The translations under genes were made by a program, and so were the position numbers. 16,516 bases of DNA from CAZXCQ01 sp964639275 (lineage in GTDB: Bacteria > Desulfobacterota > DSM-4660 > Desulfatiglandales > Desulfatiglandaceae): the NCBI GenBank assembly GCA_964639275.1, contig CAZXCQ010000134.1:1-16516 (forward strand), read 5' to 3'. The notes beneath the pieces were generated by a model that did no database searches, was not told where the DNA came from, and saw only the letters and a program-made list of their open reading frames with translations. This document shows positions 1-6,999 of the stretch, one piece after another (within the stretch, counting starts at the first letter, position 1; every line of letters starts with the position of its first letter).

Positions 1-51
1 TAAAACGTACTTTGGTAAACTTTTTTTGTTCTCACACTTGCGAAATCCGGG

Positions 52-960
52 ATGATGGCATATAAAAAGGTCTGGGATGAAGTCCAGTTCTACAGCAACG
101 ATCTCAAAATCGCGGCCTATCTGTACCGGCCTGATGACTGGAAACCGGGCAGCCCGCCACGTCCCGGCATTGTGGTCTTGCATGGCTACACCGGTATGAA
201 GGATGTCTATGGCATGGACGTTCCCCAGTGGCTCTGGGAGGAGGGCTACTTCGTTCTCTCCCACGAATACCCCGGCTTTGGCGTCAGCGAGGGGAGGCGA
301 GGGCGACATCGACCCTTTGAACAGGTACAGAGCACTTTCGACGCCGTCACCTATTTGCAGACGGTTGAAGGTGTCGATCCTGATCGGATCGCGTTCTATG
401 GCTCGAGCTGGGGCGGGGCCAATGCGATCTGGTGTGCTGCTTTTGATAAACGCATAAAGGTCATCGTCTCAGCAGTGATGGTCTCTGACGGTGAGCGCTG
501 GATGCGCTCAGTGCGTCGGCCGCACGAATGGGAAGCGTTTAAAGAGATGGTCGAAGCGGCAGAGCGCAAACGGGTTCTAACCGGAGAAAAGACCATGTGC
601 CAGGTGTCGGAAATTATGCTGACCGACCCCCATACCCAGGGAGTGATAGAACAGTTCCACGCAAAGGACGCACGCTACAACCCCGAATATGACCTTGAAA
701 GCGCGGCTGCGTGCTGGCGATTCAAGCCCGAATGGGTGGCGCATAAGATTTCGCCCCGCCCGGTTCTCATGGTTTATGCCGAACATGACATGCTGGTGCC
801 GGTCGAGGAACAGCTGAGCTGTTACGAAGCGCTTGGTGAGCCAAAAAAACTCGTCAGGTTGCCAAAGGCCCAGCACTATGAATCTTATCAGTTCTGTAAC
901 CCTCAAATCCATGAGATCCAGAAGGTCGAAGCCCTCAACTGGTACCGCAAATATCTCTAG
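52..960 (+). CDS. alpha/beta hydrolase (dienelactone hydrolase / S15-like fold)
   Basis: This 302-aa protein is a cytoplasmic serine hydrolase of the alpha/beta fold; no signal peptide is visible. The nucleophile elbow is G117-S-S119-W-G121, giving Ser119 as the nucleophile. Asp246 (in Y-A-E-H-D) and His275 (in A-Q-H-Y) complete a likely triad, and HGYTG at residues 44-48 fits the oxyanion-hole loop. A cap-like segment rich in charged residues lies at about 145-225. The length and the N-terminal 'L-Y-R-P' strand resemble dienelactone hydrolase, FrsA-like and S15-like esterases. The substrate cannot be read from the sequence; an ester, lactone or thioester is possible. ATG codons at 52 and 55 are both possible, and neither has a good ribosome binding site, so the start is uncertain by one codon. 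The gene is separated by 76 nt from the next and need not share an operon with it. Confidence 0.85.
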   Translation: MMAYKKVWDEVQFYSNDLKIAAYLYRPDDWKPGSPPRPGIVVLHGYTGMKDVYGMDVPQWLWEEGYFVLSHEYPGFGVSEGRRGRHRPFEQVQSTFDAVTYLQTVEGVDPDRIAFYGSSWGGANAIWCAAFDKRIKVIVSAVMVSDGERWMRSVRRPHEWEAFKEMVEAAERKRVLTGEKTMCQVSEIMLTDPHTQGVIEQFHAKDARYNPEYDLESAAACWRFKPEWVAHKISPRPVLMVYAEHDMLVPVEEQLSCYEALGEPKKLVRLPKAQHYESYQFCNPQIHEIQKVEALNWYRKYL

Positions 961-1036
961 ACGAAACAATGCGGTGCCCCACGTGCACCCCTTACCCATT
1001 TGAACCCAAGGCTATTTTGGATAGAAAGGAAGAACC

Positions 1037-1717
1037 ATGAAGAAAATATGTTTTGCGGGTTTGTGTTTGTTTGTTCTTGCCTGCGCTTCCATCCAGACAT
1101 CAAAATCCCTGACAATGGATCAGGTCATTATGTCACCATCTGATTATTCAAAGACAAACAAGTTAGGCCCTGAACTGACCGTCAAGCATTGGAAGGGTTT
1201 GGAAAACATATTTAATGCGGTCAGGGCAAAGTATGATCCTGCTAAGGTCGAATTTGGTTTAATCAGGGTCTTATCGAGCGGCAGAAAGACCGGCGGCATA
1301 ATGTTCGGGCGGAGGATTACACTTGATAAGACGAAAAAAGCAGCGCCTGCCAAAAATGAGAAATTGTTGGCCGTAACACTTGTCTATGGTACGCCCTTTA
1401 GTAGCCTGCAGACCGATTTTGGTACCAGGGCAGCGACGGTTTTCAAAAAGTATGGAAGAGGCATTATCGATATCGTCAGCAAAGAAAAAGAGATTTTGAA
1501 TGATGACCGTGTGGCGGGTGTTGTAATACTCTTTAAATGGACTGTGGATGAAGATAAGATTGAGGCGATCATCGTAACATCACCCAAGGACCTGTGTGAA
1601 AAGCTTGCCAACTATTACATCTCACCCCAGTCATTTCTGGACGCCAGCACAGTGCTGGGCTGGAGGAAAAAGGCCTTTTCAGGGAAAATAGATGTTGATC
1701 TAAAAAAGGCCTTATGA
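1037..1717 (+). CDS. predicted lipoprotein of unknown function
   Basis: The gene starts at an ATG preceded by AAAGGAAG (1025-1032). The 226-aa product begins with Lys-Lys, a hydrophobic stretch at residues 4-15 and V-L-A-C16, an acceptable lipobox, so it is probably lipidated at Cys16 and anchored in the cell envelope. I recognise no family for the mature part. It has a mixed alpha/beta character, with basic stretches at about 85-105 and an amphipathic segment around 130-160. The DNA is visibly richer in A and T than that of the metabolic genes on either side, which may point to a different origin or to relaxed codon use. It ends 42 nt before the convergent mutase operon and shows no functional link to it. 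Confidence 0.75.
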   Translation: MKKICFAGLCLFVLACASIQTSKSLTMDQVIMSPSDYSKTNKLGPELTVKHWKGLENIFNAVRAKYDPAKVEFGLIRVLSSGRKTGGIMFGRRITLDKTKKAAPAKNEKLLAVTLVYGTPFSSLQTDFGTRAATVFKKYGRGIIDIVSKEKEILNDDRVAGVVILFKWTVDEDKIEAIIVTSPKDLCEKLANYYISPQSFLDASTVLGWRKKAFSGKIDVDLKKAL

Positions 1718-1749
1718 GTTCAGGTCCTTTCTGATCCTCACTGGATTTC

Positions 1750-1769
1750 CGGTCGGGAATCACCGACCG
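1750..1769. terminator. hairpin between convergent genes
   Basis: CGGTCGG (1750-1756) and CCGACCG (1763-1769) form a perfect 7-bp stem around a 6-nt loop, between the lipoprotein gene and the end of the mutase operon. It overlaps the stop codon of the B12-binding subunit. No clear T-run follows on either strand, so termination activity is only a guess. Confidence 0.35.
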
Positions 1770-2164
1770 CTGACCACTTCCCTGACGCGCTGGACGATCA
1801 GATCCAGCGGGGTCCCCGGCCCGTAATTGCCCGAAACGCCCATTTCACTGAGCACTCTGGCATCCTCCGGAGATATAAGCCCACCTGTCATGACGTGGAT
1901 ATCGGCGGCCTCTCCCCTCTTGAGCTCTCCCAGCACAGACTCCGCAATGATCGGCATACTCCCCGTATGATCACTCAGCGCGATAACGTCAACCCCCTCA
2001 TCAATCGCCGCGGTCACAACCGCCTCCGGGGTCTGATATCTGCCCGTGTAAATGGCCTCCATCCCGGCATCACGAAAGGTGTAAAGCAGGGTAAGCGCGC
2101 CCCTTTCGTGGATATCACAGCCGATCTTTGCGATCAAGATCCGGATCTTTCTGTCTTCCTTCAC
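1760..2164 (-). CDS. cobalamin-binding (small) subunit of an acyl-CoA mutase
   Basis: This 134-aa protein is a stand-alone B12-binding Rossmann domain, the typical length for the small subunit of split acyl-CoA mutases. The base-off/His-on motif D17-I-H19-E-R-G22 is present, so His19 should be the lower axial cobalt ligand. The Y-T-G and Q-T-P-E stretches (39-47) and the Gly-Gly at 93-94 are also family-typical. The second motif, normally Ser-x-Leu followed by Ser-Gly-Ala-His, reads S64-D-H66-T-G-S, so the Leu that normally packs near the cofactor tail is His. The start is a GTG at 2164 with AAGGAGAG (2181-2174) inside the end of the catalytic subunit gene. Only 2 nt separate it from that gene's stop, which implies tight translational coupling. 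It should bind adenosylcobalamin and dock on the catalytic subunit. Confidence 0.93.
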   Translation of the reverse strand: MKEDRKIRILIAKIGCDIHERGALTLLYTFRDAGMEAIYTGRYQTPEAVVTAAIDEGVDVIALSDHTGSMPIIAESVLGELKRGEAADIHVMTGGLISPEDARVLSEMGVSGNYGPGTPLDLIVQRVREVVSGR

Positions 2165-2166
2165 GG

Positions 2167-3864
2167 CTATTCACTCTCCTTGACCAACTGGCCAACAAAA
2201 GACGGCATATCAATCTGCTCAAATGGATCGTAGGGAATCCCATAACCCACCCTTATCACCCCTGTCACCTCTCCCAGTGTGGCCCCTGTCTTGGCGGCCT
2301 CGATTATGGGGCGTGTCACATTTCGGCCATCCCTGGTTGCGCGATAGACCTCTTTCAAAGACCCCCTAAGACTCTCCTGATCACGGTTTTTCTTGAATTC
2401 CTTGACCTCCCGCACCCTTTTCTCCCGAAGGGCCGCGGAAGGCGCCTTGTAGGCGACATCACGAACAGCACGATTGATGGGCCCCTCGTCACCCTCTCCC
2501 TGGAAGGCATTGACCCCGACGATCAATCGATGGCCGTCCGCCTTTTCACGTTGTATCCTGAGGCGGTTGGCCTCCATGACCTCGTTTAGCCATCCGGATT
2601 CGAGGCATTCAAAAATCCCACCCCTTGCTTCAACTTCATCCAGATACCCATTGACCTCCTTTTCCAGTTTGCTGGTCAGCCACTCCAGATAATAGGACCC
2701 GGCCAGGGGGTCGGCAACCAGCGGGACATTGGCCTCATGGGTAATGATATGCTGCGCATCCAGATTGAACACCCGGGCCTCGTAAGACGGCAGGCCAACC
2801 GCCTCATCAATACTAGATGCATCCAGCGAGTTGACCCCGCCGAGAACGCAACTGAGAATCTGCAGGGTCACCCGCGCGGCGTTATTAAGGGGTTTCTGGC
2901 TCTGAAGCGACAACCCTGAGGTGCGGATACCAATCTTTAGCTGCATGGCCTTTTTTGTCCTGGCCCCAAATCTTTCTCTGGCGATTCTGGCCCACATCCT
3001 TCTCGCCGCACGAAACTTTGCAATGGTCTCAAAGAAATCAGATTCTGCGTCCAGTGAGAAGACCATGGCCCCATAGTCGTCAACCGAAATGCCCCGCTCA
3101 CGCAAATCGCGGCAGATGGCCGTGGCCACGGCCAGGCATCCACCCAGCTCCCTCACTGCATCCATTCCCCCCTGGCACGGATCAACACCATTGGGGGCAA
3201 AAGGCCGCCATTTGGGTGTATGGCGGACCGAGTACTCGATGTGATCCAGGCAGACCCGTCTGGCAATGTGTGTGGGAAAGTCAGGGCATCCATACACAAG
3301 CTTTGCCCGAACAGGGTCATTGATACTATTTCCGCGAAGCCGGGTGGTATCCAGCCCCTGGTTTTCCATGAGGGCCACCAATAACGCGTAGAAATACATG
3401 AAATTGGATATCCCGCAATGGGCCAGCTCGTAAACCGCGTTTTCCAGCGGGAGACCTTCCAGCATCTTTTCATAGACGGTCAGGCCATAGGTGGCAACGC
3501 CGCCGCACATCATACTGTTCCAGGCAAAGGGGTGATCCGGGTCTATGCCGGACTGGGTTGGCAAATCGGCCAGCAGGCGAAGATCGGTCATTCCATTGGC
3601 AATATACTGCTTGAATGCCGCATTTGTCTCTTCCGGCGTGCTGTAACTGACGATAAATGACTTGAGCCAGAGGCGGTCCCTGTACATCTCCGGATATAGA
3701 CCGCGGGTAAAGGGATACTGGCCCGGATCTCCCAGGTCGGTCTCATACGAAATGTCCTTACAATCCTCCGGGGTATAGCAGGACTTCAATTCGATGTGGC
3801 TCTGTGTTGCTGTCCTCACCATATGACCGAATTTCCGGTCCATCAATACGGCTTTTTCTCCCAT
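2167..3864 (-). CDS. B12-dependent acyl-CoA mutase, catalytic (large) subunit, divergent
   Basis: The 565-aa product has the TIM-barrel plan of methylmalonyl-CoA mutase (MCM) large subunits and the length of the split enzymes such as 2-hydroxyisobutyryl-CoA mutase (HcmA). Recognisable blocks are PGQYPFTRGLYPEMY (47-61), R64-L-W, STPEETN (75-81), D108-P-D-H-P, KPLNN, VLGGVNSL and ADPLAGSYYLE. By alignment with MCM, Tyr89 is Ile71 (Ile also in HcmA), Ala116 is Leu98, Gln197 is Ile181, Arg207 is Tyr191, Tyr243 is Val227 and His244 is Asp228. The 37-residue spacing between the last two key sites is identical to MCM, so the alignment is sound. Loss of Arg207 argues against a substrate with a free carboxylate, and loss of His244 is unusual for the whole family. 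The carbon-skeleton substrate is therefore unknown. The start at 3864 was chosen over 3882 because a GGGAGGGGG ribosome binding site lies about 6 nt before it. Confidence 0.92.
   Translation of the reverse strand: MGEKAVLMDRKFGHMVRTATQSHIELKSCYTPEDCKDISYETDLGDPGQYPFTRGLYPEMYRDRLWLKSFIVSYSTPEETNAAFKQYIANGMTDLRLLADLPTQSGIDPDHPFAWNSMMCGGVATYGLTVYEKMLEGLPLENAVYELAHCGISNFMYFYALLVALMENQGLDTTRLRGNSINDPVRAKLVYGCPDFPTHIARRVCLDHIEYSVRHTPKWRPFAPNGVDPCQGGMDAVRELGGCLAVATAICRDLRERGISVDDYGAMVFSLDAESDFFETIAKFRAARRMWARIARERFGARTKKAMQLKIGIRTSGLSLQSQKPLNNAARVTLQILSCVLGGVNSLDASSIDEAVGLPSYEARVFNLDAQHIITHEANVPLVADPLAGSYYLEWLTSKLEKEVNGYLDEVEARGGIFECLESGWLNEVMEANRLRIQREKADGHRLIVGVNAFQGEGDEGPINRAVRDVAYKAPSAALREKRVREVKEFKKNRDQESLRGSLKEVYRATRDGRNVTRPIIEAAKTGATLGEVTGVIRVGYGIPYDPFEQIDMPSFVGQLVKESE
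2174..2181 (-). promoter_or_regulatory. ribosome binding site of the B12-binding subunit
   Basis: On the minus strand AAGGAGAG lies within the last codons of the mutase large subunit gene, 9 nt before the GTG at 2164. It supports the GTG start and indicates coupled translation of the two subunits. Confidence 0.7.
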
Positions 3865-3975
3865 GGGTTCCCCCTCCCGCATTTCCCACCTGGAGAAGGG
3901 AATGCGTGATCATCGAGCGGTCAGCAATCTTCGTTGGCAAGTGAAAAAGTATGTTGCACGACAGTATAGAAGGAG

Positions 3976-4385
3976 ATGGCCCTTGGAGTCAAGGGTTGAG
4001 GACCTGTCTGAATGCGGTGGATTTGATGGTATCGTAAAAGGCCGTCACCCTGTTGAAGCTTGTGCCGGGCTCAACGGATCGGCGCCGTCCCTGTTCCGGT
4101 CTCTCCCATCTACACCCCCCATGAGATACGATATCTGATCAACGATTCTGACGCCCAGACGATCCTGTGTTTCGATACAAACTTCAGGTATGTCCAGGAG
4201 GTCCTTCGGGCCATCGGGTTTCTTTTTGACAAGATCCCCGGCGGTGTGATATAGAAATGCCCCCATATCTTTTCCTTAAAACAGCTCCTACGTTCTTCCC
4301 CTGGAGGTGTTCAATCGCTGGAAGGCCAGGTCCCATGTGCCGATTTATCAGGTCTACGGTGCCACAGAAGAAGGCCATTAAGGTC
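3976..4385 (+). pseudogene. decayed AMP-dependent acyl-CoA synthetase remnant
   Basis: No intact gene fills the 583 nt between the mutase and the regulator, but fragments of a FadD-like acyl-CoA ligase are visible. At 4075-4195 one frame reads RIGAVPVPVSPIYTP followed by HEIRYLINDSDAQTIL, the N-terminal substrate/AMP domain block. At about 4298-4381 another frame reads LEVFNRWKARSHVPIYQ followed by VYGATEEG, the A5-type Y-G-x-T-E motif, and then a stop. The segment that should lie between them (more than 100 residues with the P-loop-like A3 motif) is missing. A weaker fragment, ALGVKG followed by a stop at 3979-3999, fits the usual L-G-V-x-x-G-D-R-V block at the correct distance upstream. The gene is thus deleted, frameshifted and dead. 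Acyl-CoA ligases often activate the substrate of a neighbouring CoA-dependent enzyme, so it may once have served the adjacent mutase; that link is an inference. Confidence 0.75.
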
Positions 4386-4447
4386 GGAAAGCTCCTCGGG
4401 CGGGAGATCAGGGATGAGGAGCGGAAAAGAAGTGGTCAGATGTAGCA

Positions 4448-4732
4448 ATGCCAACCCATCGCCAAAGACTCATCGAATTGCTCTCAGAGGACACCTTCAC
4501 CCTCCAGGAGCTCTCTTCAGAGCTCGGGCTCTCGATGAAAGAGGTCCTGCACCACCTGGGACACGCACGGAAAAGCGTTCGCAGGCCCTTCGAGTTTGTG
4601 ATGCAGCCTGCTGAATGCCTGAGCTGCGGATTTGTCTTTAAGGACAGGACCAAGCTCCATTCACCGGGGAGATGTCCCAGGTGTAGAAGCAGTCACATCA
4701 AGGAGCCGGCCTACAGGATAGAGAGACAATAA
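4448..4732 (+). CDS. small HTH / Zn-ribbon transcriptional regulator (COG3357-type)
   Basis: The 94-aa protein has an N-terminal winged-helix-like HTH (residues 4-45; 'L-Q-E-L-S-S-E-L-G-L' is the helix-turn-helix core) followed by a zinc ribbon with C57-x2-C60 and C76-x2-C79. This combination matches the predicted HTH plus Zn-ribbon regulators grouped as COG3357, common in archaea and anaerobic bacteria. The zinc ribbon is complete. No strong ribosome binding site is seen: the nearest GAGGAG-like sequence is about 25-30 nt upstream, so the start is a choice of best reading frame. The gene ends 156 nt before the Old Yellow Enzyme gene, on the same strand, and could regulate it. No operator can be recognised. 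Confidence 0.8.
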   Translation: MPTHRQRLIELLSEDTFTLQELSSELGLSMKEVLHHLGHARKSVRRPFEFVMQPAECLSCGFVFKDRTKLHSPGRCPRCRSSHIKEPAYRIERQ

Positions 4733-4807
4733 GAGATCTCAATCCATTCGCATGACAGCGGTTTTTCGCCACCAGTGCCTCTTGATGTCTTGACTTGACC
4801 ATTCTAT

Positions 4808-4838
4808 TTGACAATTGTATATCTGAATCCTGGATAAA
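4808..4838 (+). promoter_or_regulatory. possible sigma-70-type promoter for the Old Yellow Enzyme gene
   Basis: A consensus -35 hexamer TTGACA lies at 4808-4813. The -10 candidates are poorer: TGGATA at 4831-4836 (17-nt spacer) or GATAAA at 4833-4838 (19-nt spacer), in a locally AT-rich stretch. The start codon at 4889 follows about 50 nt later with a strong ribosome binding site (AAGGAGGGAGG, 4873-4883). This would initiate the operon beginning with the Old Yellow Enzyme. Confidence 0.45.
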
Positions 4839-4888
4839 AATAGAATGCATGGGGTGTTTCTTTGAATTGGGGAAGGAGGGAGGAATAG

Positions 4889-6826
4889 ATGGAATTTAAA
4901 AAGATGTTTGAACCGGCTGAGATCGGCACCATGAAACTAAAGAACAGGATTGTCTTGGCGCCCATGGTTCGCAACTGGGCCACCCCGGAGGGGCTTGTTA
5001 CAGAACGCCTTTTGGATAATTTCGCCGCCATTGCCGCCGGCGGTGTGGGTATGATCATCCTTGAGGCCTGTTACATCGATCCACTCGGAAAGGGATTTGT
5101 CAACCAGTTGGGCATCCATGATGACAGATGTATCGAGGGTCTAAGAACGCTGGCCGATGCCGTGCACAAATATGGTGTCAAAGTGGGCGCCCAGATATTC
5201 CATGCAGGTCGCCAGACAGTCCCGGCGTTTTGCGGCGGGCAACCCGTGGCCCCTTCTCCCAAACCCTGCGGAATAATGAAATTTGTGGACCCTGAATACA
5301 GTCCACGGGAGCTGGGGACGGATGAGGTAGGACGGCTGGCTGATGCCTTTGCCGAGGCGGCTCGTCGGAACAAGGAAGCGGGTCTCGATTTTCTGGAATT
5401 GCACGGGGCGCATGGTTATCTGATCAACCAGTTTCTCTCCCCTTATCTAAACGAGCGCACAGATAAATATGGCAATGACTTTGCAGGCCGCATGCGTTTT
5501 GTCCTGGAAGTCCTTGAAAAGGTCCGCTCAAAAGTCGGTCAGGATTACCCCGTCACCATCCGTCTCAACGGAAGCGATTTTATGGAGGGGGGAATCGACA
5601 TCGACTATGCGCGAAAGGTTGTGAAAGAACTGGACAGGGCCGGAATAGATGGTTTTCACATCACAGGGGAGATCTATGAGTCCTTCCCTCAGGGGAGAAT
5701 GATTTCGCCCATGTCGATCCACCCTGCCCCTCTGGTCGAACTTGCAGCGGCAGTCAAAGGGGTGACGTCAAGACCTGTCATCGCGGTAGGCAAGATATAC
5801 CGGCCACAACTGATGGAGGATATTCTGGTCAAAAATTATGCAGATTTCGTCGCCATTGGTCGCGCTCTCCTTGCAGATCCCGAGTTACCGAACAAGGTTG
5901 AGAACGGAGATCTGGATGACATCAACTACTGCACAACATGCCAGGGATGTCAGGACCGCCTTTTCTCACAGCTTGATATACAGTGTACGGTTAACCCATG
6001 GTGCGGTCGTGAAAAGGAACTTGAGATCAAACCGGCTGCTAAGAGCAAGAAGGTGATGGTGGTCGGAGGCGGACCAGCCGGAATGCAGGCCGCGTGGGTG
6101 GCCGCCAGACGAGGGCATGATGTCACGCTCTATGAGAAGGACAATCAATTGGGCGGCCAGATGCTGCTGGCCTCCATACCGCCCGGTCGTGAAGACTGGA
6201 ACGGGTTCACCCGATACCAGATGAGGCAGGTCGCCGGTGCCGGGGTCAATGTGGTTACCGGGAAGGAAGTCACACGGGCGCTTGTCTCTGAAAAGAACCC
6301 CGACGTAGTGATCATTGCGACCGGCTCGTCTCCGGCCAGACCCGGCATCGCTGGAATAGATAACGTCAATGTGGTGGAGGCCCGGGATGTCCTCCGGGGC
6401 GAGTCAAAATACAGGAGCCCCGTCATCGTGGTCGGAGGAGGTCTTGCAGGCTGTGGGGTTGCAGAGTGGCTTGCGCTAAAAGGGGAGAAGGTGAAAATTG
6501 TCGAGATGCAAGCGGACGTGGCCCCGGATATGTTTTTGAATGAAAAGACGACGATGCTTGAGAGGTGGAAAAAACTCGACATTGAGATCTTTACAAAAAA
6601 GACGGTTACCGCCTTTACTCCCAAAGGGATAGAGGTGGAAGAAGATGGAAAGACCGAGCAGATTGCAGGGGAGACTATCGTGGTTGCAATGGGGGCAAAG
6701 GCCGACAAGAAACTTGCTGATCTTGGAGGAGAAGTCCCGGAATTCTTTATTTGCGGTGACTGTGTAAAGCCCCGAAAGATTCTTGATGCGGTCTACGAGG
6801 GGACAAAGGTCGCCTGTGAGATCTGA
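4889..6826 (+). CDS. Old Yellow Enzyme-family Fe-S flavoprotein (2,4-dienoyl-CoA reductase / enoate reductase-like)
   Basis: This 645-aa protein has the three-part plan of 2,4-dienoyl-CoA reductase, trimethylamine dehydrogenase and bacterial enoate/bile-acid reductases. Residues 1-340 form an FMN-binding TIM barrel, containing H172-G-A-H175-G-Y177 and the following I-N-Q-F-L-S-P. The [4Fe-4S] site is C348-x2-C351-x2-C354-x11-C366. Residues 385-645 are a pyridine-nucleotide/FAD domain with G393-G-G-P-A-G398 and a second Rossmann motif G516-G-G-L-A-G521. The expected reaction is NAD(P)H-dependent reduction of a C=C bond conjugated to a carbonyl or CoA thioester, or the reverse, in the cytoplasm. 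The substrate is not predictable. The start has an excellent ribosome binding site. Operon A follows 173 nt downstream on the same strand, so the enzyme may act on the same substrate or share its reductant. Confidence 0.92.
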   Translation: MEFKKMFEPAEIGTMKLKNRIVLAPMVRNWATPEGLVTERLLDNFAAIAAGGVGMIILEACYIDPLGKGFVNQLGIHDDRCIEGLRTLADAVHKYGVKVGAQIFHAGRQTVPAFCGGQPVAPSPKPCGIMKFVDPEYSPRELGTDEVGRLADAFAEAARRNKEAGLDFLELHGAHGYLINQFLSPYLNERTDKYGNDFAGRMRFVLEVLEKVRSKVGQDYPVTIRLNGSDFMEGGIDIDYARKVVKELDRAGIDGFHITGEIYESFPQGRMISPMSIHPAPLVELAAAVKGVTSRPVIAVGKIYRPQLMEDILVKNYADFVAIGRALLADPELPNKVENGDLDDINYCTTCQGCQDRLFSQLDIQCTVNPWCGREKELEIKPAAKSKKVMVVGGGPAGMQAAWVAARRGHDVTLYEKDNQLGGQMLLASIPPGREDWNGFTRYQMRQVAGAGVNVVTGKEVTRALVSEKNPDVVIIATGSSPARPGIAGIDNVNVVEARDVLRGESKYRSPVIVVGGGLAGCGVAEWLALKGEKVKIVEMQADVAPDMFLNEKTTMLERWKKLDIEIFTKKTVTAFTPKGIEVEEDGKTEQIAGETIVVAMGAKADKKLADLGGEVPEFFICGDCVKPRKILDAVYEGTKVACEI

Positions 6827-6894
6827 GCACAGGATCGCCGGATGAAAAAGCCCTTCGGATTCTGTTCCGGTCGCACAATTGGAGAAGGGCATCA

Positions 6895-6981
6895 ATTTAG
6901 CATTCTTCAAAATTGGAACTTCGACAGGGGAATGGGAGTTCGGAACCCCCATTCCCCGGGTTTCAAACGGCTAAAGTGTTA
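6895..6981 (+). repeat. leader repeat, copy 1 (with hairpin)
   Basis: This stretch of about 87 nt closely resembles the one upstream of operon B (16350-16264, minus strand). Its core is the perfect 10-bp inverted repeat GGGGAATGGG (6927-6936) / CCCATTCCCC (6948-6957) with GTT/AAC pairing again inside the loop. Shared flanks include ATTTAG, TCTxCAAAxTTGG and, after the hairpin, GGGTTT and AAAGTG. Copy 1 ends 2 nt before the ribosome binding site of the [2Fe-2S] subunit gene. It may be a conserved leader/operator or an interspersed repeat family. Confidence 0.7.
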
Positions 6982-6982
6982 C

Positions 6983-6990
6983 GGAGGAGG
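6983..6990 (+). promoter_or_regulatory. ribosome binding site fixing the GTG start of the [2Fe-2S] subunit
   Basis: GGAGGAGG lies 9 nt before the GTG at 7000. The open frame runs back through the repeat to 6913, but no comparable ribosome binding site exists there, so the GTG is the likely start. Confidence 0.8.
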
Positions 6991-6999
6991 TATTTACAG

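Noticed and set aside
1895..2589. Open frames on the plus strand across the mutase operon
   Set aside because: They are antisense shadows of the well-supported mutase genes, with low-complexity composition and no recognisable motifs.
2167..3864. Annotation as methylmalonyl-CoA mutase or as 2-hydroxyisobutyryl-CoA mutase
   Set aside because: The residues that define methylmalonyl-CoA mutase are replaced. Only the Ile at the Tyr89 position agrees with 2-hydroxyisobutyryl-CoA mutase; its Asp at the Ala116 position is Leu here and the family His is Asp.
4060..4254. Small intact gene with acyl-CoA synthetase similarity
   Set aside because: It covers only about 40 residues of the family's N-terminal domain, starts from a TTG without a ribosome binding site, and the rest of the gene is in other frames or missing; treated as a pseudogene fragment.
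6848..6890. GCCCTTC / GAAGGGC inverted repeat as a terminator after the Old Yellow Enzyme gene
   Set aside because: The loop is nearly 30 nt and no T-run follows, so a functional terminator is not supported.
6913..6999. N-terminal extension of the operon A [2Fe-2S] subunit to a TTG at 6913
   Set aside because: The extension is encoded by the hairpin repeat, lacks a ribosome binding site, and a strong GGAGGAGG precedes the GTG at 7000.
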